From positions 1 to 64,000 of the forward strand of contig JAQSWM010000011.1 of NCBI GenBank assembly GCA_029266635.1: a stretch of DNA of 64,000 bases. Direction: 5' to 3'. Below the pieces are notes generated by a model, which worked only from the letters and a program-made list of their open reading frames with translations, was not told the DNA's origin and made no database searches. Every line of letters starts with the position of its first letter. The first letter of the stretch is position 1. A program made the translations under genes and the position numbers. Source of the stretch: Sphingobacteriaceae bacterium. Lineage in GTDB: Bacteria > Bacteroidota > Bacteroidia > Sphingobacteriales > Sphingobacteriaceae. Of this stretch, positions 9,398-17,897 are shown one piece after another.

Positions 9398-10135
9398 ATG
9401 ATTCTAAAAGCAGAAAACCTAGTCAAAAAATATAAACAGCGCACAGTTGTAAACAACGTCTCTTTCCATGTATCGCAGGGAGAGATCGTTGGTTTGCTAG
9501 GGCCTAATGGAGCCGGCAAAACCACTTCCTTTTACATGATTGTGGGATTGATCAAGCCGAACGAAGGCCACGTTTTCCTGGAGGACGAGGATATAACCGA
9601 AGACCCGATGTACCGCCGTGCACAAAAGGGGATTGGTTACCTGGCGCAGGAAGCTTCTGTGTTCAGAAAGTTGAGCGTGGAAGACAACGTAAAGGCAGTT
9701 CTTGAAATGGGCAAGCTGAGCAAGCACGAACAGAAAGAGAAGCTTGAGATATTGATTGACGAGTTTAGCCTTCATAAAGTGCGCAAGAACCGTGGAGACC
9801 TGCTTTCCGGAGGCGAGCGCCGACGCACGGAGATTGCCCGAGCACTTGCCGCCGACCCAAACTTCATCCTCCTTGACGAGCCGTTTGCCGGCGTTGACCC
9901 TATCGCTGTTGAAGAAATCCAGTTTATCGTGGATAAACTTAAAACCCGGAACATCGGCATCCTGATCACAGACCACAATGTTCAGGAAACCCTTTCCATC
10001 ACCGATCGGGCCTACCTCCTCGCCGAAGGCAAAATCATGCTCACGGGCACGCCTCCGGAGATTGCAGAGAACGAAATGGCACGGAAATTTTACCTCGGGC
10101 AGAACTTCGAGCTACGCAAAAAGAAGGTATCTTAG
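9398..10135 (+). CDS. lptB: LPS export ABC transporter ATP-binding protein LptB
   Basis: Cytosolic ATPase of the LptB2FG complex that extracts lipopolysaccharide from the inner membrane. The 245 residues carry Walker [10 protein letters not shown] (about 35-43), the signature [15 protein letters not shown], Walker [14 protein letters not shown] and the switch His in ILITDHNV. LptB is recognised from the [12 protein letters not shown] start, [17 protein letters not shown] and the length. It begins three bases after recJ. No lptF, lptG, lptA or lptC is in the window, which is normal in Bacteroidota. Confidence 0.95.
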   Translation: MILKAENLVKKYKQRTVVNNVSFHVSQGEIVGLLGPNGAGKTTSFYMIVGLIKPNEGHVFLEDEDITEDPMYRRAQKGIGYLAQEASVFRKLSVEDNVKAVLEMGKLSKHEQKEKLEILIDEFSLHKVRKNRGDLLSGGERRRTEIARALAADPNFILLDEPFAGVDPIAVEEIQFIVDKLKTRNIGILITDHNVQETLSITDRAYLLAEGKIMLTGTPPEIAENEMARKFYLGQNFELRKKKVS

Positions 10136-10154
10136 CCAAGAACCCATCCTACCT

Positions 10155-11669
10155 ATGCCAATTGTAAATTCCATTTTTAACTGGATAATGAAAAAGCGCA
10201 TCCACCAGATTGAGCTTTTTATAAAATATCCGGAAGACGTTCAGGAAGAATGGTTTCAGCATCTTATCTCTACTGCCCAACACACCGAGTGGGGCAGAAA
10301 ATATCGCTACGACTCTATTTTTACACAAACGGAATTCAAGAACAGAGTTCCGGTACAAAATTACGATACACTTAAACCCTATATCGAGCGTATGCTGCGG
10401 GGCGAGCAAAATGTGCTTTGGCCGTCGGAAGTGCGTTGGTTTGCAAAATCATCGGGCACAACCAGCGACCGCAGCAAATTCATCCCGGTAACGGATGAAT
10501 CGTTGGAAGAGTGCCACTACAAAGGTGGCAAAGACCTGCTCTCAATCTACTGCAACAATCGGCCGGAGGCTAAGATATTTACAGGCAAATGCCTGGTGCT
10601 TGGAGGCAGCCATCAGATCAACCAGCTGAATGAAGAATCTTTTTACGGAGACCTTTCCGCTGTACTTATCAAGAATCTGCCGATGTGGGCAGCCTTTTAC
10701 CGCACTCCCGACCCTTCCATCACCCTGCTCGAAAACTTTGAAGAGAAAATTGAAAAAATTGCCCGGGCTACCATTGATGTGAACGTAACCAATCTTTCAG
10801 GTGTGCCAACCTGGAACATTGTCCTAGCCAAGAAAATACTTGAGATGACCGGCAAGAAGAACCTGCTGGAAGTTTGGCCAAATTTGGAATTGTATTTTCA
10901 TGGTGCAGTAAACTTCACTCCGTATCGCGAACAGTTCAGGCAACTCATCCCATCAGATGACATGTACTACCTGGAGACGTACAATGCGTCGGAAGGATTT
11001 TTTGGCATTCAGGACCAGGTAAAATCTGAGGAAATGCTGCTAATGCTTGATTACGGAATTTTCTACGAGTTTATCCCGATGGAAAACCTGGAGGATGAAA
11101 ATCCTGCAACACTCAGTCTGAACGAAGTAGAACTGGAAAAAAACTACGCAATTGTAATATCTACCAATGCTGGTTTGTGGCGATATATGATTGGCGATAC
11201 TGTAAAATTTACGTCCTTATCGCCATATCGCATCAAAATCACGGGCCGTACCAAGCACTTTATCAATGCGTTTGGAGAAGAAGTGATCATAGACAATGCG
11301 GAACGGGCACTTCAACAAGCTTGCGCTAAAACGGGAGCCGTGATACGCGACTACACTGCCTGTCCGGTTTATTTCAAAGGAGATGAGGCCGGGGCTCACG
11401 AATGGATTATTGAATTTGAATTGGCTCCATCCTGCATTGAAGATTTTACGGATGTTATGGATAGCACCCTACGCGAAATAAATTCTGATTACGACGCCAA
11501 ACGCTTCAAAGACCTTGCACTCCGCAGGCCGTTAGTGCGTGTGGCGCCAAGTGCTACGTTTTTCAACTGGATGAAAACCCGTGGCAAGCTAGGCGGGCAG
11601 AATAAAGTTCCACGCCTCGCAAATAACCGGGAATACGTGGACGACATTCTGAAGCTGATGGAAATCTAG
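10155..11669 (+). CDS. GH3 auxin-responsive promoter family protein
   Basis: A 504-residue member of the GH3 family, adenylate-forming enzymes that in plants join amino acids to jasmonate or auxin. Visible marks are the nucleotide loop KSSGTTSDRSKFIPVT, YLETYNASEGFFGIQ and ITGRTKHFINAFGEE. The bacterial substrates are unknown, so an acyl-acid amido synthetase role is inference from the family. The frame is open from 9978, but that part overlaps lptB out of frame. The ATG at 10155 gives MPIVNSIFNWIMKKRI, the usual bacterial start. The stop overlaps the terC stop on the other strand by three bases. Confidence 0.92.
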   Translation: MPIVNSIFNWIMKKRIHQIELFIKYPEDVQEEWFQHLISTAQHTEWGRKYRYDSIFTQTEFKNRVPVQNYDTLKPYIERMLRGEQNVLWPSEVRWFAKSSGTTSDRSKFIPVTDESLEECHYKGGKDLLSIYCNNRPEAKIFTGKCLVLGGSHQINQLNEESFYGDLSAVLIKNLPMWAAFYRTPDPSITLLENFEEKIEKIARATIDVNVTNLSGVPTWNIVLAKKILEMTGKKNLLEVWPNLELYFHGAVNFTPYREQFRQLIPSDDMYYLETYNASEGFFGIQDQVKSEEMLLMLDYGIFYEFIPMENLEDENPATLSLNEVELEKNYAIVISTNAGLWRYMIGDTVKFTSLSPYRIKITGRTKHFINAFGEEVIIDNAERALQQACAKTGAVIRDYTACPVYFKGDEAGAHEWIIEFELAPSCIEDFTDVMDSTLREINSDYDAKRFKDLALRRPLVRVAPSATFFNWMKTRGKLGGQNKVPRLANNREYVDDILKLMEI

Positions 11670-12724
11670 GCGTGCGTGGTTGCCTTTCGCTTTTGCGGGA
11701 ACATCAGGGATGCCACGACACTGACCGTTAAAATCAGCACTATTATTAGAAGCGAATGCGTAGTGGTGAAGCCCCATTCCGCAAGCCAGTGATGTCCCAG
11801 CATCTTGATCCCAATGAAGATCAAAAGGAAAGATAACCCAGTTTTAAGGTAATGGAACTTGTGTATCACATTTACCAGCAAAAAGAACATTGACCGCAGT
11901 CCCAAGATGGCAAAGATGTTCGAAAAGAACACAATGTAAGGATCTTTGGTAATGGCGAAAATTGCAGGAATGGAATCCACAGCAAATATCAGATCCGTAA
12001 ATTCTACGATGAGCAGAACCAGGAACAGCGGCGTGATGTATCTGTGCCCATTTCTTCGCACAAAGAAACTATGCCCCACAAACTCTGGATGCACTCTGAA
12101 GTATTTTGAGGCAAGCTTTACAACCTTATGATTCTTAGGGTCTATTTTTTCTTCATGGTTACGGTTCAGGAACATCATAATCCCTGTATAAACAAGAAAA
12201 GCTCCGAACACATACATGATCCACTCGAAGCGGCTTATTAAAGTAGCGCCTAAGAAGATGAACAGAAAGCGCATCACAATTGCACCAATTATCCCCCACA
12301 CCAGCACCCGATGGTAATATCTCTCATTCACGCCAAAGGCGGTAAAAATGAGGACCATTACAAAGATATTATCAACAGAAAGGGCGTATTCAATCAAATA
12401 CCCGGTGATAAACTCTAAAGCCAGGTTCTGGTTATAGATGTGTGTGCTTTCAGCGAAGTGCCCGGGAATGAGCGTAATATTATGGAGATTCTTTTGGGTA
12501 ACTGCCTCTAGTTCGGCGTAGTTGGTTATGTTATGCAGTATCTGTCCCTCCGTGAGCAGGATGAAGTAAAAACCTATAGCAAATGCAACCCACACGGCAC
12601 TCATAATGGCAGCTTCTTTGAAGCTTACCACGTGTTCGTTCTTGTTGAACACACCCAGGTCTATCGATAGCATCAGCACGATGAACAATATAAAACCGGC
12701 GAAAAACAGCAATTCGTTAGACAT
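11666..12724 (-). CDS. TerC family integral membrane protein
   Basis: A 352-residue multi-pass inner-membrane protein of the TerC/Alx family, members of which are linked to tellurite resistance and manganese or alkaline-pH homeostasis. About nine hydrophobic segments are visible. The conserved acidic membrane motif VEFTDLIFAVDSIPAIFAIT contains the Asp residues thought to handle the metal. A second conserved acidic stretch, IEYALSVDNIFVM, is also present. An unusual loop (about residues 65-105, TNYAELEAVTQKNLHNIT) extends the N-terminal half. The gene follows the polyprenyl synthase after three bases and is probably co-transcribed. The transported ion cannot be told from sequence. Confidence 0.9.
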   Translation of the reverse strand: MSNELLFFAGFILFIVLMLSIDLGVFNKNEHVVSFKEAAIMSAVWVAFAIGFYFILLTEGQILHNITNYAELEAVTQKNLHNITLIPGHFAESTHIYNQNLALEFITGYLIEYALSVDNIFVMVLIFTAFGVNERYYHRVLVWGIIGAIVMRFLFIFLGATLISRFEWIMYVFGAFLVYTGIMMFLNRNHEEKIDPKNHKVVKLASKYFRVHPEFVGHSFFVRRNGHRYITPLFLVLLIVEFTDLIFAVDSIPAIFAITKDPYIVFFSNIFAILGLRSMFFLLVNVIHKFHYLKTGLSFLLIFIGIKMLGHHWLAEWGFTTTHSLLIIVLILTVSVVASLMFPQKRKATTHA

Positions 12725-12727
12725 CTC

Positions 12728-13699
12728 CTACTTTTTACGTTCAGTTGTAAATCGCACTAACTGCTCAAGCCCCGTGCGTGATTCGTGCTCCGGAAATGTA
12801 TTCAGTATTTCGAAGGCTTCTTCCTGATAGCGGTGCATCTGCATCTCGGCGTAAGCCATGCCGCCACTGTTTCTTACAAAATGTATTACCTCGGCAACTT
12901 TGTCCATTTCTTCATTATGGTTTTTAACCAGGTTGATAATCCGGTGTTTCTCCGCACGCGAAGCTTTACTCAGCGAATAAATCAGTGGCAATGTAATTTT
13001 CTTTTCTTTAATATCAATGCCCAGAGGCTTGCCCACGTCATCAGTTCCAAAATCAAAGAGATCATCTTTTATCTGGAACGCGATGCCGGTTTTCTCTCCG
13101 AACATGCGCATACGTTCAACCGCCTCTTTGTCGGCACCGGCAGAGGCGGCACCACAAGCACAGCATGACGCAATTAATGATGCTGTTTTTTGCCTGATCA
13201 CCTCATAATACACCTTCTCGTCAATGTCAAGTTTCCGAGCCTTTTCCATTTGCAGAAGCTCGCCTTCGCTCATTTGCTGTACGGCTTCACTTACGATTTT
13301 CAGCAATTGAAAATCGTCGTTGTTAATGGAAAGCAATAAGCCTTTGGCAAGCAAAAAATCGCCTACCAACACGGCTATTTTATTTTTCCAAAGCGCATTC
13401 ACCGAAAAAAAGCCACGGCGCTCGTAGGCATTGTCCACCACATCATCATGTACCAATGTGGCAGTATGCAGCAGCTCGACCAGGGCTGCACCGCGGTGAG
13501 TAGCTTCCCTGATGCCACCGCAAAGGCTTGCAGCAAAAAAGACAAACATCGGCCGGATTTGCTTCCCTTTACGTTTAACGATATAATGAGTTACACGGTC
13601 AAGAAGCGGCACGGAACTTTTCATGGAGTCTTTGAACTTCTCTTCAAACACGTCCAGTTCTGCTGAAATTGGGTGCTTTATCGTATTAAGGTCTAACAT
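12728..13699 (-). CDS. Polyprenyl diphosphate synthase (long chain)
   Basis: A 323-residue trans-isoprenyl diphosphate synthase that condenses isopentenyl diphosphate onto allylic primers. It most likely makes the menaquinone side chain. The first aspartate-rich motif is LVHDDVVD (D85, D86, D89) followed by ERRG, and the second is IKDDLFDF. The residues before the first motif are alanine and small rather than bulky aromatic, which fits a medium- to long-chain product, but the exact length cannot be read. It is followed by terC. The thioredoxin gene lies 94 bases upstream on the same strand. Confidence 0.93.
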   Translation of the reverse strand: MLDLNTIKHPISAELDVFEEKFKDSMKSSVPLLDRVTHYIVKRKGKQIRPMFVFFAASLCGGIREATHRGAALVELLHTATLVHDDVVDNAYERRGFFSVNALWKNKIAVLVGDFLLAKGLLLSINNDDFQLLKIVSEAVQQMSEGELLQMEKARKLDIDEKVYYEVIRQKTASLIASCCACGAASAGADKEAVERMRMFGEKTGIAFQIKDDLFDFGTDDVGKPLGIDIKEKKITLPLIYSLSKASRAEKHRIINLVKNHNEEMDKVAEVIHFVRNSGGMAYAEMQMHRYQEEAFEILNTFPEHESRTGLEQLVRFTTERKK

Positions 13700-13793
13700 T
13701 CAGGCGCAACACCATTGCTGATGTAGGTTTTTGCAGCAAACATAGCTCAAAAATGTTGAAATACAGCGCCTGAACAGCCATTCGCACCATTTC

Positions 13794-14090
13794 TTATATG
13801 TAATTCCGCACCACCATTTCCAACTGCCCCACGGGCACCACGCCCGATTGCCTCCACCTGGGCTGGCCTTCTTTGAACAGGATGAGCGTTGGCACTCCCT
13901 GAATGCCAAAAGCAGAGGCCGCGGCAGGGTTTTTATCTACGTCCACTTTCAGGATGGTAGCCTCCTCGCCCATCTTCTTTTTCAGCTCGTCTAAAATCGG
14001 AGCCATTGTTTTACAGGGACCGCACCAGGTTGCAAAAAAATCGACCAGCACAGGCTTGCCCGAGTTTATTATTTCGTTGAAACTTGCCAT
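13794..14090 (-). CDS. trxA: Thioredoxin
   Basis: A 98-residue cytosolic thioredoxin that reduces protein disulfides. The active site is TWCGPCK with C23 and C26. The cis-proline loop is GVPTLILFK, and the buried Asp lies in LVDFFA. There is no signal peptide. It is first in a run of same-strand genes with the polyprenyl synthase and terC. No clear -7 element is visible in the 68 bases to the tRNA promoter. Confidence 0.95.
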   Translation of the reverse strand: MASFNEIINSGKPVLVDFFATWCGPCKTMAPILDELKKKMGEEATILKVDVDKNPAAASAFGIQGVPTLILFKEGQPRWRQSGVVPVGQLEMVVRNYI

Positions 14091-14156
14091 ACAATTACCA
14101 ACACCACAGGCAGTAAAGAGTTTATGAAAAGACAGAGATGTTTATGTAAATTTTGA

Positions 14157-14164
14157 TAGTTTTG
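14157..14164 (+). promoter_or_regulatory. -7 element for tRNA-Ser
   Basis: TAGTTTTG is an exact TAnnTTTG match, 14 bases before the first base of the tRNA, as expected for a short leader. Confidence 0.6.
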
Positions 14165-14178
14165 CAATCCTTTTTCAG

Positions 14179-14266
14179 GGAGAGTTGTCCGAGTGGTTTA
14201 AGGAGCACGCCTGGAAAGTGTGTATACTTCAAAAGGGTATCGAGAGTTCGAATCTCTCACTCTCCG
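14179..14266 (+). tRNA. tRNA-Ser(GGA)
   Basis: An 88-base class II tRNA. The acceptor stem GGAGAGT pairs with ACTCTCC. The anticodon arm CACGC/GTGTG encloses the loop CTGGAAA with GGA at 14213-14215. A long variable arm follows, then the T arm GAGAG-TTCGAAT-CTCTC. The discriminator base is G, as in serine tRNAs. CCA is not encoded. Confidence 0.97.
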
Positions 14267-14268
14267 CT

Positions 14269-14298
14269 AAAAGCCGTTCTAATCAGAATGGCTTTTTT
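14269..14298. terminator. Bidirectional terminator between tRNA-Ser and safE
   Basis: The stem AAAAGCC-GTTCT / AGAAT-GGCTTTT, with a short loop and T run on one side and A run on the other, serves both the tRNA and the converging cbb3 operon. Confidence 0.8.
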
Positions 14299-14300
14299 CA

Positions 14301-14984
14301 TTAATTACAAACCGGCGCTCCTCCGTTTTCTATCGGCATCGAGATATAAGGGATATCAAGATTCATCCCCCTCGTCAACAGGAACGTTCCAGCAAACAGA
14401 TAAAGCACAGAAATAGCCAGTGCGGGGATCCGAAATTTTCTGAAAAACAATGGTAGAAATGAAGCAAAAAGAAGCAAGGGCGTAGTGCCGAGCCCAAAAA
14501 AGAGCATGAACTTCCCTCCTGCTAACGCCGAACCCGAGTTCAAAGATGCTGCCATTGCCATATAAACCATCCCGCAAGGCAAAAGCCCGTGCAAGGCCCC
14601 GGCAAAGAATCCGCCGTAAGGCTTGGCGAGCCACTTGCCCAGCATTAACGCAATGGGCGCCACAGCCCTCTGCTGAAATCGTGAAAAGCGGCTAGACTTT
14701 TTGCCCGAGAAGTGTGAAAAGGCTATCGCGATGAGCAACACCCCTGTTATAAGGCTAAGCATCCGCTGTAAGCCGATAATATTCAGCCCTTGCCCAATCA
14801 GGCCGGCGGCTAGCCCAAACACCGAATAGGTTATGATCCTGCCCAACTGATACAGCATGCGCTGCAGCAGGGCCAGCCACCCGTTTCCACCAAACGGAAG
14901 CGCCATAACCAGTGGGCCGCACATGGCTACGCAGTGCAAGCCACCAAACAAACCGGTAAAAAAAGCGAGGGCTTCGTAGCTCAC
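14301..14984 (-). CDS. SafE/TauE-like membrane protein of the cbb3 locus
   Basis: A 227-residue inner-membrane protein with about six hydrophobic segments, of the sulfite exporter TauE/SafE (UreH-like) family often encoded with cbb3 oxidases. The N-terminal motif GGLHCVAMCGP holds a conserved Cys pair. A second conserved stretch is HGLLPCGMVYMA. A role in copper delivery or assembly of the oxidase is inferred from context only. The start is a GTG at 14984 that overlaps the TGA of the FixH gene (GTGA), so translation is probably coupled. This is the last gene of the ccoNO operon. Confidence 0.85.
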   Translation of the reverse strand: MSYEALAFFTGLFGGLHCVAMCGPLVMALPFGGNGWLALLQRMLYQLGRIITYSVFGLAAGLIGQGLNIIGLQRMLSLITGVLLIAIAFSHFSGKKSSRFSRFQQRAVAPIALMLGKWLAKPYGGFFAGALHGLLPCGMVYMAMAASLNSGSALAGGKFMLFFGLGTTPLLLFASFLPLFFRKFRIPALAISVLYLFAGTFLLTRGMNLDIPYISMPIENGGAPVCN

Positions 14985-15409
14985 GGCATTTCAATTTCGG
15001 TTTCGAACAGATAATCTTTGCCTTTGGCAGTATATTGAATGCGCATCATCCACCTGCCCGGCTCTAACTGCCCTTTCGCAATTTGTACCTTTCGGTCTTC
15101 ATCTGTGAAACCATTCATCATTTTGTCCATGTGATAATCAGATGGGCGCCTGAAAAGCATCTGATATTTAACCGGAACAGGAAAAGTTATAATGATTCCA
15201 TATTCATTCACCACAATGGCGGGTATTACTTCGTCATCTATTGCATTCTGTTTGAGCTGATAATCCTTGTTGAAGTTCTGCCCTTTTTCGTAGTAATCGT
15301 TTTCGATCAGAGCATCATCCCCGTTCCGCATAATCATGATGGCGCCAAGGCTCACAATAAATATCATGAACAACACCATCCCGATAATTAACTTTTTTCC
15401 CCAGTTCAT
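14981..15409 (-). CDS. ccoH: FixH family protein (CcoH-like)
   Basis: A 142-residue protein with one N-terminal membrane anchor (LIIGMVLFMIFIVSLGAIMIM) and a periplasmic beta-rich FixH domain. FixH/CcoH helps assemble cbb3 oxidase. The anchor is followed by ENDYYEKGQNFNKDYQ, typical of the family. I chose the ATG at 15409 (MNWGKKL), four bases after the ccoG stop, rather than the in-frame ATG at 15433, which would overlap ccoG. It sits between ccoG and safE in the operon. Confidence 0.88.
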   Translation of the reverse strand: MNWGKKLIIGMVLFMIFIVSLGAIMIMRNGDDALIENDYYEKGQNFNKDYQLKQNAIDDEVIPAIVVNEYGIIITFPVPVKYQMLFRRPSDYHMDKMMNGFTDEDRKVQIAKGQLEPGRWMMRIQYTAKGKDYLFETEIEMP

Positions 15410-15413
15410 TTTA

Positions 15414-16808
15414 TTAGAGATTAGGTGGCGCAATAAAAGTGGTTTCCGTTTTGCTGATGATTTTCCCTTCGGAAGTAATGTTTAAGCCGATATCAGATTT
15501 ATATTTTTTGATAGAGGCCCGAGGCCTGATAATGAAGAATGTCAGCTTCACGCTCTCGCCTTTCGCGATGTCGGTTGCCCGATTGATGTACTGGATCTTC
15601 GCATCCTTTTCGGGAAGTTTGATTTCGAACGACATTGTTCCGGGCGTTTTATTCACCAGCTCAATGTTGTAGAGATTGCTCACTGTACCATCATCACGAA
15701 GCTGATACAAAGTGCCCGCCGCCCGCAAAACCCGGGCTTCAATATCCGACCGCCTCACCAGCAATGTAACAAGTGTTCCAAACAAGATCAGCAGTATTGC
15801 GGCATAAGCGTACACCCTTTTGTTCAGCTTGAATGGTATTTTCGCAACAATTTGCTCTTCAGATTTAAAGCCGATGAGCCGTGTGGGACGATTAGTTTTT
15901 TCCATCACCATATCGCAGGCATCTATGCAGGCTGTGCAGTTAATACATTCCATTTGGGTACCCTGGCGGATGTCTATCCCGGTAGGACAAACCTGAACAC
16001 ACAAGCCGCAATCAACACAGTCGCCAAGAGGTGCAATTTCGAACTTAGTGATATGCCCTCGCGGCTCGCCCCGTTCATAATCATATGCAACCACCAGTGT
16101 AGACCTGTCTAATAAGACTTCCTGCAAACGGCCATACGGACAAATGGTGGTACAAACGATCTCTCTCAGGCGGGCAAAGACGAGGTAAAACAGTGCTGTA
16201 AAAACGGTAATTGAGATAAAACCGGAAATGTGTTCTACAACCGGCTCAAAGACGATCTTTAACAATGCCTCCAGCCCTATGATGTATGACAGGAAAACAT
16301 TTGCTATTAAAAACGAAATAGCCACAAAGATGGTGTGCTTCAAGGTTTTCTTGAATACCTTTTCGGGGCTTAGCGGTGCCGCATTCAGCTTTCTCTGTTG
16401 CTGTGCATCGCCTTCTATCCAGTATTCAATTTTGCGGAAAACCATTTCCATGAAGATGGTCTGCGGGCAAGCCCAGCCGCACCAAACCCGCCCCAAAACC
16501 ACGGTGAAGAGCACGATAAAAACCATAAGGGAAAGCAGTGCAAACGCAAACAGGTAAAAGTCCTGCGGCAGGAACACCACTCCGAAAAACACAAACTTGC
16601 GTTCAAGTACATTTAGCAGAATGAGAGGTTCGTCGTTAATTTTCACGACAGGGCCTGCAAACAGCAATCCAAGCAGAAAATAGCTTACTATGCTCCTGTA
16701 CCTATAGAGTTTCCCCTTAATTAGCTTGGGATAGATCCATTTCCTGGCATCTGCAGAGCTGCCCGCTACCTCTTTCGCCTTCGCACCTGTCACTGTTGCC
16801 ATTGCCAT
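15414..16808 (-). CDS. ccoG: Cytochrome c oxidase accessory protein CcoG
   Basis: A 464-residue membrane ferredoxin-like protein (FixG/RdxA) that reduces copper during cbb3 assembly. It has about five membrane segments. A metal-site motif, WCGWACPQTIFMEM, is present. Two [4Fe-4S] motifs follow, CVDCGLCVQVCPTGID and CINCTACIDACD. The C-terminal domain is the periplasmic IG-like FixG domain. It begins three bases after the ccoP stop, within the ccoNO-Q-P-G-H run. Confidence 0.95.
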   Translation of the reverse strand: MAMATVTGAKAKEVAGSSADARKWIYPKLIKGKLYRYRSIVSYFLLGLLFAGPVVKINDEPLILLNVLERKFVFFGVVFLPQDFYLFAFALLSLMVFIVLFTVVLGRVWCGWACPQTIFMEMVFRKIEYWIEGDAQQQRKLNAAPLSPEKVFKKTLKHTIFVAISFLIANVFLSYIIGLEALLKIVFEPVVEHISGFISITVFTALFYLVFARLREIVCTTICPYGRLQEVLLDRSTLVVAYDYERGEPRGHITKFEIAPLGDCVDCGLCVQVCPTGIDIRQGTQMECINCTACIDACDMVMEKTNRPTRLIGFKSEEQIVAKIPFKLNKRVYAYAAILLILFGTLVTLLVRRSDIEARVLRAAGTLYQLRDDGTVSNLYNIELVNKTPGTMSFEIKLPEKDAKIQYINRATDIAKGESVKLTFFIIRPRASIKKYKSDIGLNITSEGKIISKTETTFIAPPNL

Positions 16809-16811
16809 CTG

Positions 16812-17711
16812 TTACCCTCCTTTTTGTCCCTGCGGAGCTTTCGGATTTGGCGGATTTGTGCCCTGCAATGAAAGCACAAAGTTTGTAGCGTCAGAGATCT
16901 GTTTAGGAGTCAGCTTCTTCTCCCACGAAATCATCCCCTTCTCCGGAACCCCGTATTTTATTGTTTTGAATATATCACCCACTTTGCCGCCGTGCAGCCA
17001 AAACTCGTCTGTCAGATTCGGCCCAACCAGCCCCTGACCTTTGTCTGCATGGCAAGCCACACAGTTTTCAGCGTAGATTGCCTTACCGGATGCAATCACC
17101 CCAGGATCTTTGCTTTCTTTTACAGAACTTTCATCGATGTTATTTGCAGAGGTAGCCAGGAAAGCGGCACGTTCTTTAGCTGCAACCTGCATTTCAGCAA
17201 CATATTCCTGCTCCTGCATTTTGCCATATCCCAGCACGTGATAGTACATCAGGTAACCTGCGCCGAAAACTATGGTGCCATAGAACAACCACATAAACCA
17301 CGCTGGGGTAGGATTATCCAGCTCTGCGATTCCGTCAAACTCATGTTCAAGCATAATATCCTTTTCTTCAGACAATGGACGTAGCGACAGGATTTTAGTC
17401 CAGATGCTCGGCTTTTGCTGTTTCAGCTCCCTTTGGTGCGCCGCCCAGTCAGCGTACTCCATAGCAGATTGCTGTACAGGTTTAACGTATGGCTTGGGAT
17501 TCATCAACTCCTCTGCCATAACCTGGACCGCTCTTAGTAAAGCGAGGCATCCAACCAGCACGATGATAGCCCCAAAAATGCAAACTGCTACAAAGAGGTT
17601 GGTACTTAGGTCTCCGGAAGAAGTAACCGGTTCAGCCGGTGCGGCTGCCTGTTGCGCCATCAGGGTACTTGCAGGCAAAAGCAGTAAAAATGTGTACACA
17701 AGCTTTTTCAT
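16812..17711 (-). CDS. ccoP: cbb3 oxidase subunit III, CcoP
   Basis: A 299-residue membrane-bound cytochrome c subunit that feeds electrons to CcoNO. It has an N-terminal signal-like segment, a membrane helix (LFVAVCIFGAIIVLVGC), the CcoP_N domain with a second helix (AWFMWLFYGTIVFGAG), and a single cytochrome c domain with CVACH and a likely Met ligand in PEKGMISW. Proteobacterial CcoP usually has two heme c sites. One is usual in Bacteroidota. The ATG overlaps the ccoQ stop (ATGA). The C-terminal tail is Pro- and Gly-rich. Confidence 0.94.
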   Translation of the reverse strand: MKKLVYTFLLLLPASTLMAQQAAAPAEPVTSSGDLSTNLFVAVCIFGAIIVLVGCLALLRAVQVMAEELMNPKPYVKPVQQSAMEYADWAAHQRELKQQKPSIWTKILSLRPLSEEKDIMLEHEFDGIAELDNPTPAWFMWLFYGTIVFGAGYLMYYHVLGYGKMQEQEYVAEMQVAAKERAAFLATSANNIDESSVKESKDPGVIASGKAIYAENCVACHADKGQGLVGPNLTDEFWLHGGKVGDIFKTIKYGVPEKGMISWEKKLTPKQISDATNFVLSLQGTNPPNPKAPQGQKGG

Positions 17712-17878
17712 ATTTCTTCTTCTTCGCTTAATGGCAGATCGCTCATATAATCAACATGTTCTTTATTCATCCGGAAAAGCATAATGCCAACCGCTATAAA
17801 AAACACAAGGAAGAGCCAGAGAGATGTGATCAGGTAAACCTGGCTTCCGGGGAAATTTTCTATAAATTGCTTAAACAT
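17708..17878 (-). CDS. ccoQ: cbb3 oxidase small subunit CcoQ-like
   Basis: A 56-residue single-span protein encoded between ccoNO and ccoP. It starts MFKQFIENFPGS, has one membrane helix (VYLITSLWLFLVFFIAVG) and a charged tail ending SEEEEI. Size, topology and position match CcoQ, which stabilises the cbb3 complex. Sequence conservation of CcoQ is low, so the call rests mainly on context. Its TGA overlaps the ccoP ATG. Confidence 0.8.
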   Translation of the reverse strand: MFKQFIENFPGSQVYLITSLWLFLVFFIAVGIMLFRMNKEHVDYMSDLPLSEEEEI

Positions 17879-17897
17879 TGTTTTAAGTTTTGATTTA

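Noticed and set aside
9497-9976. Long open frame antisense to lptB
   Set aside because: Shadow of lptB with no domain or start context; lptB has all ABC motifs.
9978-10154. N-terminal extension of the GH3 protein
   Set aside because: Overlaps lptB out of frame and has no family similarity.
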